From Synaphobranchus kaupii (lineage: Eukaryota; Chordata; Actinopteri; Anguilliformes; Synaphobranchidae): 64,000 nt of DNA. The stretch spans positions 32,930,105 through 32,994,104 of the forward strand of contig CM056387.1 in the NCBI GenBank assembly GCA_029718625.1, given 5' to 3'. Below are positions 45,596 to 57,253 of the stretch, in pieces. The position numbers and the translations under genes were made by a program. The notes under the pieces were generated by a model. It ran no database searches. It saw only the letters and a list, made by a program, of their open reading frames with translations, and was not told where the DNA came from. Every line of letters starts with the position of its first letter. The first letter of the stretch is position 1.

Positions 45596-45765
45596 GCGCA
45601 GCGGTAAAGGAGCTTGAGGAGTCGCGCCCTGAAGAGGACGTGGCGCCCACCTTCCTAGCGGCAAATTCTCAAGCAGTTGCTACACAGGGAATTGAATGAC
45701 ATAGGGTGCAATTGGCTACCAAATAAAATGGGAAAAAATCTGAAACAAAATTTAAAGACAAAGGG
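45596..45765 (+). mobile_element. SINE-like retroposon (paralogue of 24,810-24,992)
   Basis: TGGCGCAGCGGTAAAGGAGC through GCAATTGGCTACCAAAT is in the same position relative to the exon as in block A. The first 12 bases of the head are missing and the tail is shortened. It therefore predates the duplication. Confidence 0.75.
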
Positions 45766-45994
45766 ACAAAGACATTTTTTTCTTCATTTGGCTCTGTACT
45801 CATATGGCTTTTTTTCTTCATTTGGCTGTTGATTTGTAAACCAACAATTCAACCTGTGGTTAAAGTGTAGATTCTCAGCTTTTATTAAAGAATATTTTAA
45901 TGCATTTTGGTTTGACTCTATATCAATTACAGAAGAGTACATAGACACCCCCCCCCCCCCCCCATGTCTTTGTCCCAAACATTATCATTAAGGG

Positions 45995-46897
45995 AATATC
46001 ATGTAAAAGTTTTTTTTTTTTCATAATTCCATTCAAAAAGTGAAACTTTCATAGATTATAGATTCATTACATAACCTATACAATATTTCTAGCCTTTATT
46101 TGTTTCATTTTTCATATTTTGGCTTACACCTCCAGAAAACCCCCAAAACAGTATTTCAAGAAATTAGAATAGTGTGTCGAAAATCAGCATTTACTTCAGT
46201 TATTTCAGAGAATGAATGTTTTAGACTGAGTGTCACACTATCATCTAATTTACTCAAAACACCTGCAAAGTTTATCTCAGTTTGGTTCAGTATGGGGAAG
46301 ACTGCAGACTTGACAATTGGCCAGAAGACCATCATTGACACCCTCCAGAAGATGGGTAAGCCACAAAAGGTCATCGCTAAGGAGGCTGGCTGTTCACAGA
46401 GTGCAGTGTCCAAGCATATCAATAGAAAGTTTAGTGGAAGGGAAAAATGTGGCAGGAGAAGGTGCACAAGCAAAAGAGATGACCATAGGTTTCAGCGGAT
46501 TGTCAAGCAAAGACGATTCCAAAATTTGGCGGAGATGCAGAGGGAGTGGACTGAGGCTGGAGTCAGTGCTTCAAAAACCACCACGTACAGACGTATCCGG
46601 GACATGGGCTACAACTGTCGGATTCCTCGAGTCAAGCCACTCCACTCATTCTCTGAAATAACTGAAGTAAATGCTGATTTTCGACACACTATTCTAATTT
46701 CTTGAAATACTGTTTGACTGGGGGTTTTCTGGAGGTGTAAGCCAAAATTATGAAAAATTAAACAAATAAAGGCTAGAAATATTTCACTTTCTGTGTAATG
46801 AATCTATAATCTATGAAAGTTTCACTTTTTGAATGGAATTATGGAAGAAAAAAAAAAAAACTTTTCCATGATATTCTAATTTTTGGGAAAGGATCTG
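45995..46897 (+). mobile_element. Internally deleted Tc1-like element with about 220-bp TIRs
   Basis: Left and right ends are inverted copies over about 220 bp, including CATTTACTTCAGTTATTTC and TTGGCTTACACCTCC. The right end is followed by TA. Block A shows the uninserted site at about 26,402. The outermost left bases are lost. It retains only the DNA-binding half of the transposase. Confidence 0.8.
46292..46705 (+). pseudogene. Tc1-like transposase N-terminal half
   Basis: Starting at ATG 46,292 the frame reads MGKTADLTIGQKTII, then a helix-turn-helix segment (KPQKVIAKEAGCSQSAVSKH), a basic linker (GREKCGRRRCTSKRDD) and a second helical segment (SASKTTTYRRIRDMGY). The catalytic domain is absent: after RIPRVKPL the frame runs into the right TIR. 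In-frame sequence before the Met comes from the left TIR. The product could at most bind element ends. Confidence 0.8.
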
Positions 46898-47550
46898 TAT
46901 GCCAACTAAACATTCCCCACACCATTACACCATCCACCACCACTAGGGGAGCCTGCACCATTGACACAAGGCAGGATGAATCCATTAATTAATGCCGTTT
47001 ATGCAAACTTCTGACCCTACCATCTGCATGTCGCAGCAGAAATCGAGATTTGTCAGACCAGGTGACGTTTTTCCTGTCTTCAATTATCAGATTTTGTGAT
47101 CACATCCCCATGTAGCCTAATGTTCCTGTTCTTAGCTGAGCATTCAGAGATGCCCTTCTGCAATCCACTGTTGTAAACAGCTAATATTTGAGCATTTGTA
47201 GTCTTTCTGTAAGGTTGAACAAATCTGCCCATTCTCCTCTGGCCACATATTAAATAGGTGTTTTCCTCCACAGAACTGCGGCTCGCTGGATTTTTTTTGT
47301 TTATTGTACTAAACTCATCTGTATCACATTAATCTGTAAACTCGTGAAAATTCAGGATGGCAGCAGTTTCTGAGATGCTGGAACCACCATGTCTGGCACC
47401 AACAAACATACTACGGTAAAAGTAAATTAGATCATTCTAATGTTTGGTTGAACAAAAACTAAACCTCCATGTCTGCATGCTTTATATATTGAGTTGCAGC
47501 CACATGATTCGCTGTTTGGAGGAGCAGGCTATTTCCGTTAAGAAGCAGGT

Positions 47551-47691
<141 letters not shown>

Positions 47692-48195
47692 CAGTGCCCT
47701 CCACTATTATTGGCACCCCTGGTAAAGATGAGTAAAAAGGGTTATAAAAAATTCACCGTTTGGTGAATTAGCTTAATCTCACACTGAAAAAATAACTTGA
47801 AGGGTTTCTTCCCCTGACAAATTTTCCTATTGAACTCTATGGAAAAATAAGTCAGGAGAACAAACCCTTCAAGTTATCCATCCATATCTACTGTATGTCT
47901 GGCAGCAGAGTGATGGTTTAAGGCTTGTTTGATATGTCAGAACCCTGATGACTTAGAGCCATTTAGCCAACCATGTGTTCCATACTGTTCCAGTGTAATT
48001 TACAGCTAAATCTAGTCCCACCCCCCAATTCCCATAGAGATCCATTCAAATACAGAGATGTTATAGTATCGCTCGTAAGAGTACCAGAAATAAGATATCA
48101 AGAGGCTTTTGATGTTGTTGGATCACAGACATCAGCAAGTCTTGGCATGCAAAGGATATGTGACCAAATATTAAAAATGATTACTTTATTCTATA

Positions 48196-49778
48196 TAGTC
48201 AAGCCGGAAAGTCTGCACACCCCTTTCACCTTCTCCACGTTTTATTACTTTACAGACATATTCTACAATAGATTGAGTAAATTTTTTGTCTCAAAATTCT
48301 ACACAAAATAGCCCATAATGACAAAGTGAAAACAGGTTTTTAGACATTTGTGCTAATTTATTAAAAATCGAAATGTAAAATATCATATGTACACAAGTGT
48401 GCACACCCTTCGATATGACACCCAAAAGTGAGCTGATACTGCTTGAGATGTTTACTTAATTGGAGTCCACCTGTGATAAATTAAATTGATTGGACATGAT
48501 TGGGGATTGCCAACACCTGCCTATATAAGGTCCCACAGTTGACAGTGCATGTCAGAGCAAACTCCAAGCCATGGGGTCAAAGGAATTATCTGCAGACCTC
48601 AGAAACAGGATTGTGTCAAGGCATAGATCTGGAGAAGCGTAAGGAAAAATCTCTGCAGCTTTACAGGTCCCAAAGAGCACAGTGGCCACCAGAAGAATCT
48701 ACCTAGACCTGGCCACCCGGCCAAACTCAGCAATCAGGGAAGACGGGCCTTGGCCAGGGAGGTGAGCAGGAACCCGAGGGTCACTCTGACAGAGCTCCAG
48801 CGTATCCTTGTGGAGATGGGAGAACCTTTCAGAAGATCAACCATCCAGGCAGCACTCCACCAATCAGGCCTTTATGGTAGAGTGGCCAGACGGAAGCCCC
48901 TCCTTAGTAAAAGGCACATCACAGCCCGCTTGGAGTTTGCCAAAAGGCACCTAGAGGACTCTCAAACCATGAGAATCAAGATTCTCTGGTCTGATGAAAC
49001 CAAAATTGAACTTTTTGGCCTGAATACCAAGCGTCACGTCTGGAGGAAACCAGGCACTGCTCATCACCTGGCTAATACCATCCCTACAGTGAAGCATGGC
49101 GGTGGCAGCATCATGATGTGGGGATGTTTTTCAGCAGCGGGAACAGGGCGACTAGTCCTGATAGAGGGAAAGATGAATGCAGCTAAGTACACCGAGATCC
49201 TTGAAGAAAACCTGCTCCAGAGCGCTCTGGACCTCAGACTGGGGCGAAGGTTTACCTTCCAACATGACAACGACCCGAAGCACACAGCCAAGAGAACAAA
49301 GGAGTGGCTTCGGAGAAAGTCTGTGCATGTCCTTGAGTGGCCCAGCCAGAGCCCAGACCTGAATCCAATTGAACATCTGTGGAAAGAGCTGAAAATGGCT
49401 GTGTACCGACACTCCCCATCCAACCTGACGGAGCTTGCAAGGATATGCCAAGAGGAATGGGCAAAAATGTCCAGAAACAAGTGTGCCAAGCTCGTAGCTT
49501 CTTTCCCAAGACGCCTTGGAGCTGTAATCGCTGCCAAAGGTGCAGCAACCAAGTATAAGGCTAAGGGTGTGTACAGATATGTAACCCCTAAATAACCTAT
49601 TTTTGTCAGTAAAATAAAATTGCATATTTTCTAAAAACCTGTTTTCACTTCGTCATTATTGGCTATTGTGTGTAGATGTTTGAGGCAAAAAATGAACTCA
49701 ATCTATTGTAGTATAAGTCTGTAACGTAATAAAACGTGGAAAAGGTGAAAGGGGTGTGCAGACTTTCCGGCTTGACTG
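48196..49778 (+). mobile_element. Tc1 element, 1,583 bp, near full length
   Basis: TIRs of about 160 bp begin (C/T)AGTCAAGCCGGAAAGTCTG, with TA at 48,194-48,195 and 49,779-49,780. It contains a transposase gene that is broken at the 5' end. Confidence 0.92.
48571..49595 (+). pseudogene. Tc1 transposase (DD34E), 5' end disrupted
   Basis: The ATG at 48,571 starts MGSKELSADLRNRIV, the paired-like DNA-binding domain, but a TAA occurs at 48,640-48,642. After KSTVA the reading frame shifts, apparently through a short deletion between the two helix-turn-helix motifs. From about 48,690 the frame is open to 49,595. This part holds [14 protein letters not shown] (first Asp), [15 protein letters not shown] (GGSIMMWG box), [11 protein letters not shown] (second Asp) and [15 protein letters not shown] (Glu, DD34E). 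The catalytic core looks intact, while the DNA-binding domain is not. It is a recent-looking copy that cannot transpose by itself. Confidence 0.92.
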
Positions 49779-49990
49779 TATAAATGCAGGGGTGCCAATA
49801 ATTGTGGCACACGTGGTTTTGTTAAAAATAATTTATTCATGAGGGTTTTTTTTCTCATAATAAATTTACTTCAAATAAAGGTTGGATTTTTCTCATTTTT
49901 TCAGTGTGAGATTAAGCTAATTCAAACGGTGAATTTTTTATGACCATTTTTACTGATCTTTACCAGGGGTGCCAATAATAGTGGAGGGCA

Positions 49991-49997
<7 letters not shown>

Positions 49998-50030
<33 letters not shown>
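49998..50030. repeat. (AT)n microsatellite
   Basis: About 16 AT dinucleotides immediately right of the outer Tc1 end. Confidence 0.95.
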
Positions 50031-50032
<2 letters not shown>

Positions 50033-50415
50033 GGGTAAGTGAGGATTAGGTAAAATGTGTATTTTCTGAATCCAGCGGTTCCAACAGTCAATGCCCTTGT
50101 TAAAACGTTCGGCACTCTGAATATTGAACACAAGCGACATTGCGTGCTAGAACCCCTCACTTAACCTACATTCAAAATAAGTTATACGTTATTTTATTTA
50201 ATAATTATTTTTAAAAATGACAATCATCAATTAAATCGCCAAATTCTTTGATAGGTAAGTCGAACTGTAACCTGATGGATCAACCAACAAGCCAAAAGAA
50301 AGTCTAAATCAGGTCTTGAGATTAAATAATTTTATTAAATGGAAAACAGTCAATTAGAATAATGATTTGAAATCATACATTCACTAAGGAATTTTAAAAA
50401 AAGGGAAGATATTAA

Positions 50416-50794
50416 AGGGGACATGAAGCACTCGGTAAAGTGGACATTAAGTTCTAAATTAAGTTTTGTTTGGTAATACTCATTTGAGCATATTGGGGCA
50501 ATAGAAAAGGACCGTCGTTTTTTGTTTTAGTTTTTCCTCACGATACATCGTTGAGCTCACTGAAAGTCAGCTATTTCCCCATAGGAATACATTGAGCAGC
50601 AGAGTCCAACCAACCTAGTGACATCATGACCGCAGTTGGTCCAAGATGGCTGCGCCCTAGTGGAAAAAAAGCGAATTTCAACTTCTTTTTCCAGCAAATA
50701 TGGGTCGGTTTGAGATTTGAACGCACGGTCATATCTAATTTAAGGTAAAAAGCTAAGGAACCAGAGCCACTTTACCAAGTGCTTCATGTCCCCT
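50416..50794. mobile_element. MITE with TTAA target site, 379 bp
   Basis: AGGGGACATGAAGCACT at the left mirrors AGTGCTTCATGTCCCCT at the right, with TTAA at 50,412-50,415 and 50,795-50,798. A TTAA target is typical of piggyBac and Kolobok superfamilies. No transposase. Confidence 0.85.
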
Positions 50795-50799
50795 TTAAA

Positions 50800-51047
50800 C
50801 CAGACATTAATTTGAATATACCAGTAGAGAGAGATAAGCCAAAAATGGCCAATATTATTTACCCTCCAGCTGAACAGGAACAAAAGGAAACGCACAAGGA
50901 ACCAAATAGGATGAACTTCTTCTCCAAACAAACTCCAAAATGGACTAACTTCTTTCCTTCAGTACCCTCATAAAATACCTCCACAGGTATGGGGGTGAGT
51001 CAGTGATAGAGAGACAGAGAGCGACAGAGATAGAGAGAAGGGGGGGG
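50800..51047. other. Spacer, no gene recognised
   Basis: Only GAGA-rich and G-run tracts (51,000-51,050) are seen. Confidence 0.5.
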
Positions 51048-51590
51048 GGGGCTGTATCACAAAGCAGGATTACAGAGTTAGCTGGATAACTGCACTGAGT
51101 AACCCTCCCAAATATGGAACATGGACTGAAGTAAAAAGAGCTGTTCCGGGTTTTACGCAGTGCAGTTATCCAGTTAACTGAGTAATTCTGGTCCCAGGTG
51201 GTAGAATTAGTGCAGAAAAATGTAATGTCCCTTGCAATAGACATTAAGTAAAACAAGCAGAATAACATGTCTTACAGATATCTTCTATACATATCTTCAT
51301 CCGTGCATCTTGCTGGCTGCTACTTCTGTAAACATAAATAAATAAGCAAATAAATAAATAAATAAACAAGAACTGAAATAAAGATATCAACCTCCCCAAT
51401 GTTAGTATTTAAACAAAATTTCTAGAAATATTATTCTTATTTTTTTATTTGTACTTTTTAATTACACAGTAGTCAGGAATTTCATTGACATTTTTTTAAT
51501 AACATCAAACCTTAACCTGAGAGGAGAGGTTACTAGCACATCACTTTCAATGGTCAGTCCTTTCATCTCTCAGAAAGTCTTTTGTTTTTC
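51048..51590. repeat. Block A' counterpart of 27,109-27,570
   Basis: Hairpin MITE copy followed by about 350 bp sharing ACAAGCAGAATA, GATATCAACCTCCCCAATG and CTTAACCTGAGAGGAGAGG. A 75-bp A/T-rich piece is extra relative to block A. Confidence 0.75.
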
Positions 51591-51827
51591 TTCTTAATAT
51601 AGAGATAAAGTCTCCAAAATAATACAGTCTTGTGTAAACTACAGAGGAGAGGTTACCAGCACTTCACTGTCCATCAGTGAACCCTAATATAGACCAAAAT
51701 GATGTTCTGCCCTGGCATGATTTTACTAGAAGGGTTGAACCAGCAGATGATCTCCCCTTGGGACTGCTGGCTACTGAGATGCAACTAAGCATTAGTGGCT
51801 TCACTTTTCAGCCACTGGATGAGATAA

Positions 51828-53875
51828 GCCAAGTGTCTGCCTCCATCAGGCCCAGGCCCCAGTTATAACAGTCTAACTGTCACTAGACCACCTACCATCT
51901 GGCCGGGCACTTGCTCTAGTAGCAATTGGTTTGCTACCACCAGCCTAGCTACCTTAGGGCCAGAACCAAGCTCCAGTAGCAGCAGCGGCCCATCCACCAC
52001 CAGGCCGGGCTTAGGCCCCAGCGGCAGCAGCCCATCTACCACCAGGCCGGGCTCAGGCCCCAGCGGCAGCAGCAGCAGCCCATCCACCACCAGGCCGGGC
52101 TCAGGCCCCAGCGGCAGCAGCAGCAGCCCATCCACCACCAGGCCGGGCTCAGGCCCCAGCGGCAGTAGCAGCAGCCCATCCACCACCAGGCCAGGCTCAG
52201 GCCCCAGCGGCAGTAGCAGCAGCCCATCCACCACCAGGCCGGGCTCAGGCCCCAGCGGCAACAGCAGCAGCCCATCCACCATCAGGCCGGGCTCAGGCCC
52301 CAGCGGCAGCAGCAGCAGCCCATCCACCATCAGGCCGGGCTCAGGCCCCAGCGGCAGCAGCAGCAGCCCATCCACCATCAGGCCGGGCTTAGGTCCCAGC
52401 GGCAGAGGGCCCCCAGCAACATCAGTAGCTGAGATCCACACACCACCACTAGGCTTGCACGTGAGAAAGCAGAGACTGTTTCATCTCTTACAAACTGTTA
52501 ATCATGCAAAAATCCTGTGGGACCCGACTGTGAAACCTAGGGGTCTATTTGGGGGGCACCTCAACATCAGAAGCCTTACTGGTAAGAGCACCCAAATATC
52601 CCATCTCCTGTCTGACTCAAACCTGGACTTTCTCTGTCTAACTGAGACTTGGTTGAAGGAAACAGCTCCCGCGGACATATTCACGGTGCCAGGTTATCAG
52701 TGTTTTAGACAAGATAGACCAGACGGAAGGGGGGGTGGTGTGCTTCTTTATGTAAGAGACAACATCAGATGTGAACGTGTGACTTACAACGCCGGTAGCA
52801 TGCTGGAATATGTTGGTGTTAAAATGATCCTGTCCCAACAAATGTCTTTTAACATCATAGGTATCTATAGACCCCCATCTGCTACCAATGCTTTTTACGA
52901 TCAACTTGAAGCCACCCTGAAAGAATGTAGTCTGAATAAGGAACTAATCTTGATGGGTGACTTCAACGTGAACTGGGAGGACAAATCCAAGAGAAAAAAG
53001 TTAAAAATGATTACTGATAAATTCCACCTGGAACAAATAGTCAACGGTCCGACGAGAATAACAAAAAGCTCTAGCACGCAGATCGATCTGATGTTCTCCA
53101 ACAAGACAGAAAGAATAATTAAACACTATAACTTAATTACCGGTCTGTCCGACCACAACCTTATCTTATGCGCAAGAAAATTGACCAAAAATAGGTTTAG
53201 CAATATTACAACAAAAAGGAAGATCATTCAGTGTATTCCCAGAACTAAACAGGACCAATTTGCCAACGAAATTACCACCCTAAATTGGGATGACTTGCTG
53301 TCCTCTGACGATCTGGCAACTGGATGTGACATGTTCACTCACAGAATTAATTCTGTGAGGGAAAAATTTACTGTAAGGTTAAAGACCAAAAAGAAAAAGA
53401 GAAATAATTTACCCTGGTTTAATAGTCAATTATGGAAGCTTATGAAATCTAGAGATGCTGCACTGAGGAAGGCTGTTAAGACCAGGAGAGACACTGACAT
53501 CCTTCTATATAAAGGTCTTAGGAACAAAGTCACTCAGCAGCTGAGACAAGCTAAATCCAACTTTTATCTTGGTATACTGCATGAAGCGAAAGGGAACAGT
53601 AAACTAATTTGGAAGAATATAGATAATCTTACAAGGAGGGACTCAAAATTCTCAGGTGATCTTAAAGTCAAAGTACAGGGAGAGATAATTGAAGACCACC
53701 GCACGGTTGCCAATGTTTTTAATAACTTTTTTCTTGAATCTGTAAACAAGCTGGCGAAAGGCTTCATGAAGCAGGACCTGGTCATCTGTCCTACTGATGA
53801 CACAAAGCAGGCTTTCACATTGGTCGAAAGTGAGGTTCAGGTACGCAAAATAATTAGCTCCATGAAAAACTCTAA
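51828..53875 (+). CDS. LINE ORF2, first part: repeat linker and AP endonuclease
   Basis: The frame is open from 51,828 (just after a TAA) with no obvious initiating Met. It may join the 51,677-51,868 frame by a frameshift. The first 200 codons include a 16-residue repeat (PSGSSSSPSTIRPGSG) encoded by the 48-bp minisatellite. The endonuclease follows: HLNIRSLTGK (Asn), LCLTETWL (catalytic Glu), DGRGGGVLLYV, IIGIYRPPS, LMGDFNVNW (Asp and Asn), STQIDLMFSN (Asp) and LSDHNLI (SDH, catalytic His). All expected motifs are present. The domain makes the target nick for retrotransposition. The coding sequence is cut by an insertion, after which about 16 unrelated codons are read to 53,924. Confidence 0.88.
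51975..52410 (+). repeat. 48-bp GC-rich minisatellite, about 9 copies
   Basis: Units contain CCATCCACCATCAGGCCGGG and CTCAGGCCCCAGCGG followed by (CAG)2-4. The number of CAG/AGC triplets varies between units, always by multiples of three, keeping the plus-strand LINE frame. The minus strand is also open across the array (51,863-52,441), as a by-product of the period being divisible by three. Confidence 0.93.
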
Positions 53876-55740
53876 GGGCCCTATCTTGGCGATCTTGGCG
53901 CTTTGTCTAAGCGAATGGCGCTAAGTCCATTTAGGGCGTGTCCAAGTCCACTTTTGCTATTTTAACGGCGTGTTTTTTGGGCGCTAAGCACGGCGCAAGG
54001 TGCAACTGGGCTGAACCTAGTCTCTTCATTAATTATAGGTGTGTCTTGGGCGTGACATGCAATAAACCAATCAAAATGTTATATCCCATTCCCTTTAAAA
54101 GCCTGCTTTTCCACCTTGGCGGATTGCTTATGATGGCGAAGCAGACATGCTCGTGCGTGTTTACTGCGATCATGGAATAGGCTATATGGATCAATAGTAG
54201 CCTATGATCAATATTATTCGGGCTAACCATTATGAGTTCATGGGAATTCCTGACAGTGCTGTTTACAAAATATATGCGGTTACATTTCGTTAAAAGCACC
54301 TGCAACAGCTGAGAATAAGCGACCAATTGCTTCCGTCTCACCTTAGAAAACGCCAAATTAGCCTGCTTGTTTAACGAATTTCGTTTGATTATGCAATGAA
54401 CTCATGTTCAAGCTTCATCCGAAGTTCATTAGGCTACCTGCATTCTAATTTTGATGAATAACATAAATAACGTTATTTTGCCTTAATGATGACACTAAAT
54501 ACAATAAATCTGTCAGGTTGGCAACCCATAGGTTCAGCATATTTTCCCTTATTTTATAATGTCCTGCTTATGGAAATGTGACCAACCTATTTTACTGGTA
54601 GCGTAATGCTTTAAAACGATCCACTTTCCCAGGAAGACCGTGAAAAGTGCGATTTACAGCAGAGGAAACTCCTGCTCCTGTAAAGCGCACATGCAGATAA
54701 TGGCATTAATTGTAAATTAATTTTGTAACGTGCTGCAAATTTTGTTTCTAATTAGCCGCTTAGTTCTCTTTAAAATCTTTTGTTCAGTTATGGAATAACA
54801 GGTGAAATCAGCGGGGTTTTAATAAGCTGAGGGTACATGATGACATTTATCTCCGTTATTTAACCATAGGCTATCGAAAAAACCTTATGTATGCACAGCG
54901 AATCCGCTGTAGCCTAGGCTATTTGAAAAACAATAAAAGCAATATTCACTGGACAAGGTTTGGAACTTTTTTCAGTCACAAACCATTCTATTTACTTACA
55001 GGCTGTATTCCTAGATAAACAGAGCTGTATTGTAATGACGTCTGAAGCGCATTTTCAGAACTCAAAAGTCCGTCTATTGCAGTGCGCCAGTTTTCCATTG
55101 AATGACAATTCACGCATTAGGTGTAAATGACAATTTGCGCATTAGGCTTGATATAGGTGTTATCAGCTCCTTTTTAATGGATAGCCATTGTCCCGTACCA
55201 TCGCACATCGCCTGGATGTTGATGGAGTGGGCTGAGAGCAATGTAATGTGGCATCGTTTCCCTTCGCCGAGGGAAAGGTATGTGGACCTATGGAACCTTT
55301 TATTATTATGCATTTTTGATATAGCCTACACAATAATAATATTTCACATTGTGATCTAGATATTTTAGTCATGCTTGTGCGCGCCCCTGTGTGTAACAGA
55401 CAGGAGGGTACGCGCGTTGTGCACACGCCTATGTAGACGCACTTATATGCGCCGTTAAAATAACATGTAAACAACTGCGACATGACTTTAGACCAGGTTT
55501 GTGGTGGTTCTAGCGCAAGCGCTTTCTGCTGGCTCAAGATAGCAATATGCCAAAAAGAATCCTGGCCACTCCTCATCTTAAGACCAACACGCCCAGTTCA
55601 CTTGTAATGGGCGCAAGAATACATGCTAGTTAAAGGACGTAAGCGTTAGGCGTTATTATGAACCTAGCGCCGGGTGTAAGATAGCAAAGACACTTGCGTT
55701 TTGGTTAGCGCCGCTTTGCGCCGGGTGTAAGATAGGGCCC
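53876..55740. mobile_element. Harbinger-like non-autonomous element, 1,865 bp
   Basis: The ends are GGGCCCTATCTT and AAGATAGGGCCC, and TAA is duplicated at 53,873-53,875 and 55,741-55,743, fitting the 3-bp TWA target of PIF/Harbinger. Subterminal GGCGCTAAG and GCGCCGGGTGTAAGATAG words iterate. No transposase or Myb-like frame was found inside. It is inserted in the LINE ORF2. Confidence 0.85.
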
Positions 55741-55743
55741 TAA

Positions 55744-57253
55744 AAGTAGAGATGTGTTCCTATTCGACACTGCGTTCATCAAAGCACATAAAGATCTTCT
55801 AGCTGCCCCCATTGCACATCTAATCAATCTGTCTCTTAAACACTGTACTTTCCCCGATGCTTGGAAATGTGCTATTGTGACACCTATCCATAAGTCTGGA
55901 GACCGCCTTGATGCCTGTAACTATAGACCGATAAGTATACTGCCTATACTCTCTAAGGTTGCTGAAAAAGTGGTCGCTGACCAGCTGACCACTTTTCTCA
56001 ACACAGGTGAGTTTGGGCGGCATCGGATGCAGTTCGGTTTCAGAGTGAATCATTCTACTGAAACTGCAACTTTGCATTTTATAGAACATGTCAAATCCAG
56101 GCTTGATAAGGAAGCTGTAGCTGGTACTGTGTTTTTAGATCTGAGCAAAGCTTTCGACACAGTGAACCATGCTGTCATGCTGTCAAAATTGTCTCATTTT
56201 AATTTTTCAAACACAGCACTGGCATGGATGTCTTCATACTTACCTAATAGGAGGCAATGTGTTAAAGTGGGTGATACTCTGTCTAGTGTCATGAACTGTA
56301 CAATGGGTGTCCCACAAGGGTCCGTGTTGGGGCCGCTATTATTTAGCATGTATATAAACGATCTCCCACAGCACTGTCCTCAAGACATCCATCTTCAGAT
56401 GTATGCTGACGACACTGTTGTGTGGACTTATGCAGCAACAGCCGCGCTAGCAGTTGTTAAGTTAACAGCTGCATTGGAGAGTATCACAAAATGGCTAGAA
56501 GAGTCAGGCCTAAGTCTCAATGTATCTAAGACAAAAGCTATGTTCTTCCACAAGAAACCCAGGAAGATGGCTCCAAGAGCAGACATCTTGATCAAAGGTG
56601 TCAAGGTTGACGTAGTCTCTGATTTTAAATATCTTGGTGTGGCACTAGACTCTAATTTAAACTTTAAGAGCCATGTAAAAAAAATTGTTAAAACATTAAA
56701 GTACAACATAGTTAATTTTAGACACATCAGAAACTGTCTCTCCTTAGATGCAGCTAAGACATTTATGCATGCTATGATTCTCTCCCACATGGCATACTGT
56801 ATCACATGCTGGGGACACGCTAGTGAATCAGGTATAAGACCTCTTGCTTCCTTGTATAAGCAAACCCTGAAAACCTTAGACAAAAAGCCTATGCACTTCC
56901 ACCATTGTAAGATACTCGAGAAACACAGGCTATTGAGCTTTGAACACCTTAGACAACTAGCAGACTCATGTATGGTCTACAAAATCATTAATGGGTTGGC
57001 ACCTCCTCCACTGTGCGACTTTGTACACATTCGTCCTACAAATTCCATCAGAGCTACAAGAACAGTGTCAGCACTTGATTGCGTTAAACCGTTCCGCTAC
57101 ACTGTGTTTGGACAGTCATCTTTTTCTGTAAAAGCAATAACTCAGTGGAACAGTCTGCCAGAAGAGATGAGGAGGTGCAGCTCAATTGACACCTTCAAAG
57201 CTCACCTGAAAGGACAGTTGCTAGCTAGTCAATCCTGTTCCCACTTTCAGTAG
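55744..57253 (+). CDS. LINE ORF2, second part: reverse transcriptase and C-terminus
   Basis: The frame continues that of 51,828-53,875 once the insert and one TAA copy are disregarded (3,558 nt, divisible by three). RT motifs in order: IVTPIHKSGDRLDACNYRPI (block 1-2), FLDLSKAFDTVNH (block A, catalytic Asp), GVPQGSVLGPLLF (block B), LQMYADDTVVW (block C, YADD), LNVSKTKAMFF and DFKYLGVALDSNLNF (blocks D and E). The C-terminus has WNSLPEEMRRCSSIDTFKAH, typical of the L2/CR1/Rex1 group. No stops or frameshifts interrupt about 500 codons, so this is a young copy. It uses target-primed reverse transcription. Confidence 0.92.

Larger units (their letters stand above)
45766..47550. mobile_element. 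Tc1-like remnant, longer paralogue of 26,174-26,690
   Basis: It shares the blocks GGTTTGACTCTATATC, the poly-C tract (about 45,947), CCCAAACATTATCATTAAGG, CACACCATTACACCATCCAC and CACATGATTCGCTGTTTGG. It is split by the element at 45,995-46,897. The part at 47,058-47,502, absent from block A, carries a degraded minus-strand frame that I do not recognise. Confidence 0.6.
47692..49993. mobile_element. Outer Tc1-like element containing a nested Tc1
   Basis: The left end CAGTGCCCTCCACTATTATT pairs with AATAATAGTGGAGGGCACTG at the right over about 100 bp. The left side is TA; the right is TG, a likely mutation. Inside are a dispersed-core copy (47,790-48,190) and an independent Tc1 element (48,196-49,778). 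Confidence 0.82.

Noticed and set aside
49064..49625. Minus-strand 157-162-codon frames opposite the Tc1 transposase
   Set aside because: They are shadows of the transposase gene, whose plus-strand frame has all catalytic motifs.
51863..52441. Minus-strand 192-codon Leu/Gly/Pro protein
   Set aside because: It is the reverse strand of the in-frame LINE minisatellite, open only because the period is divisible by three.
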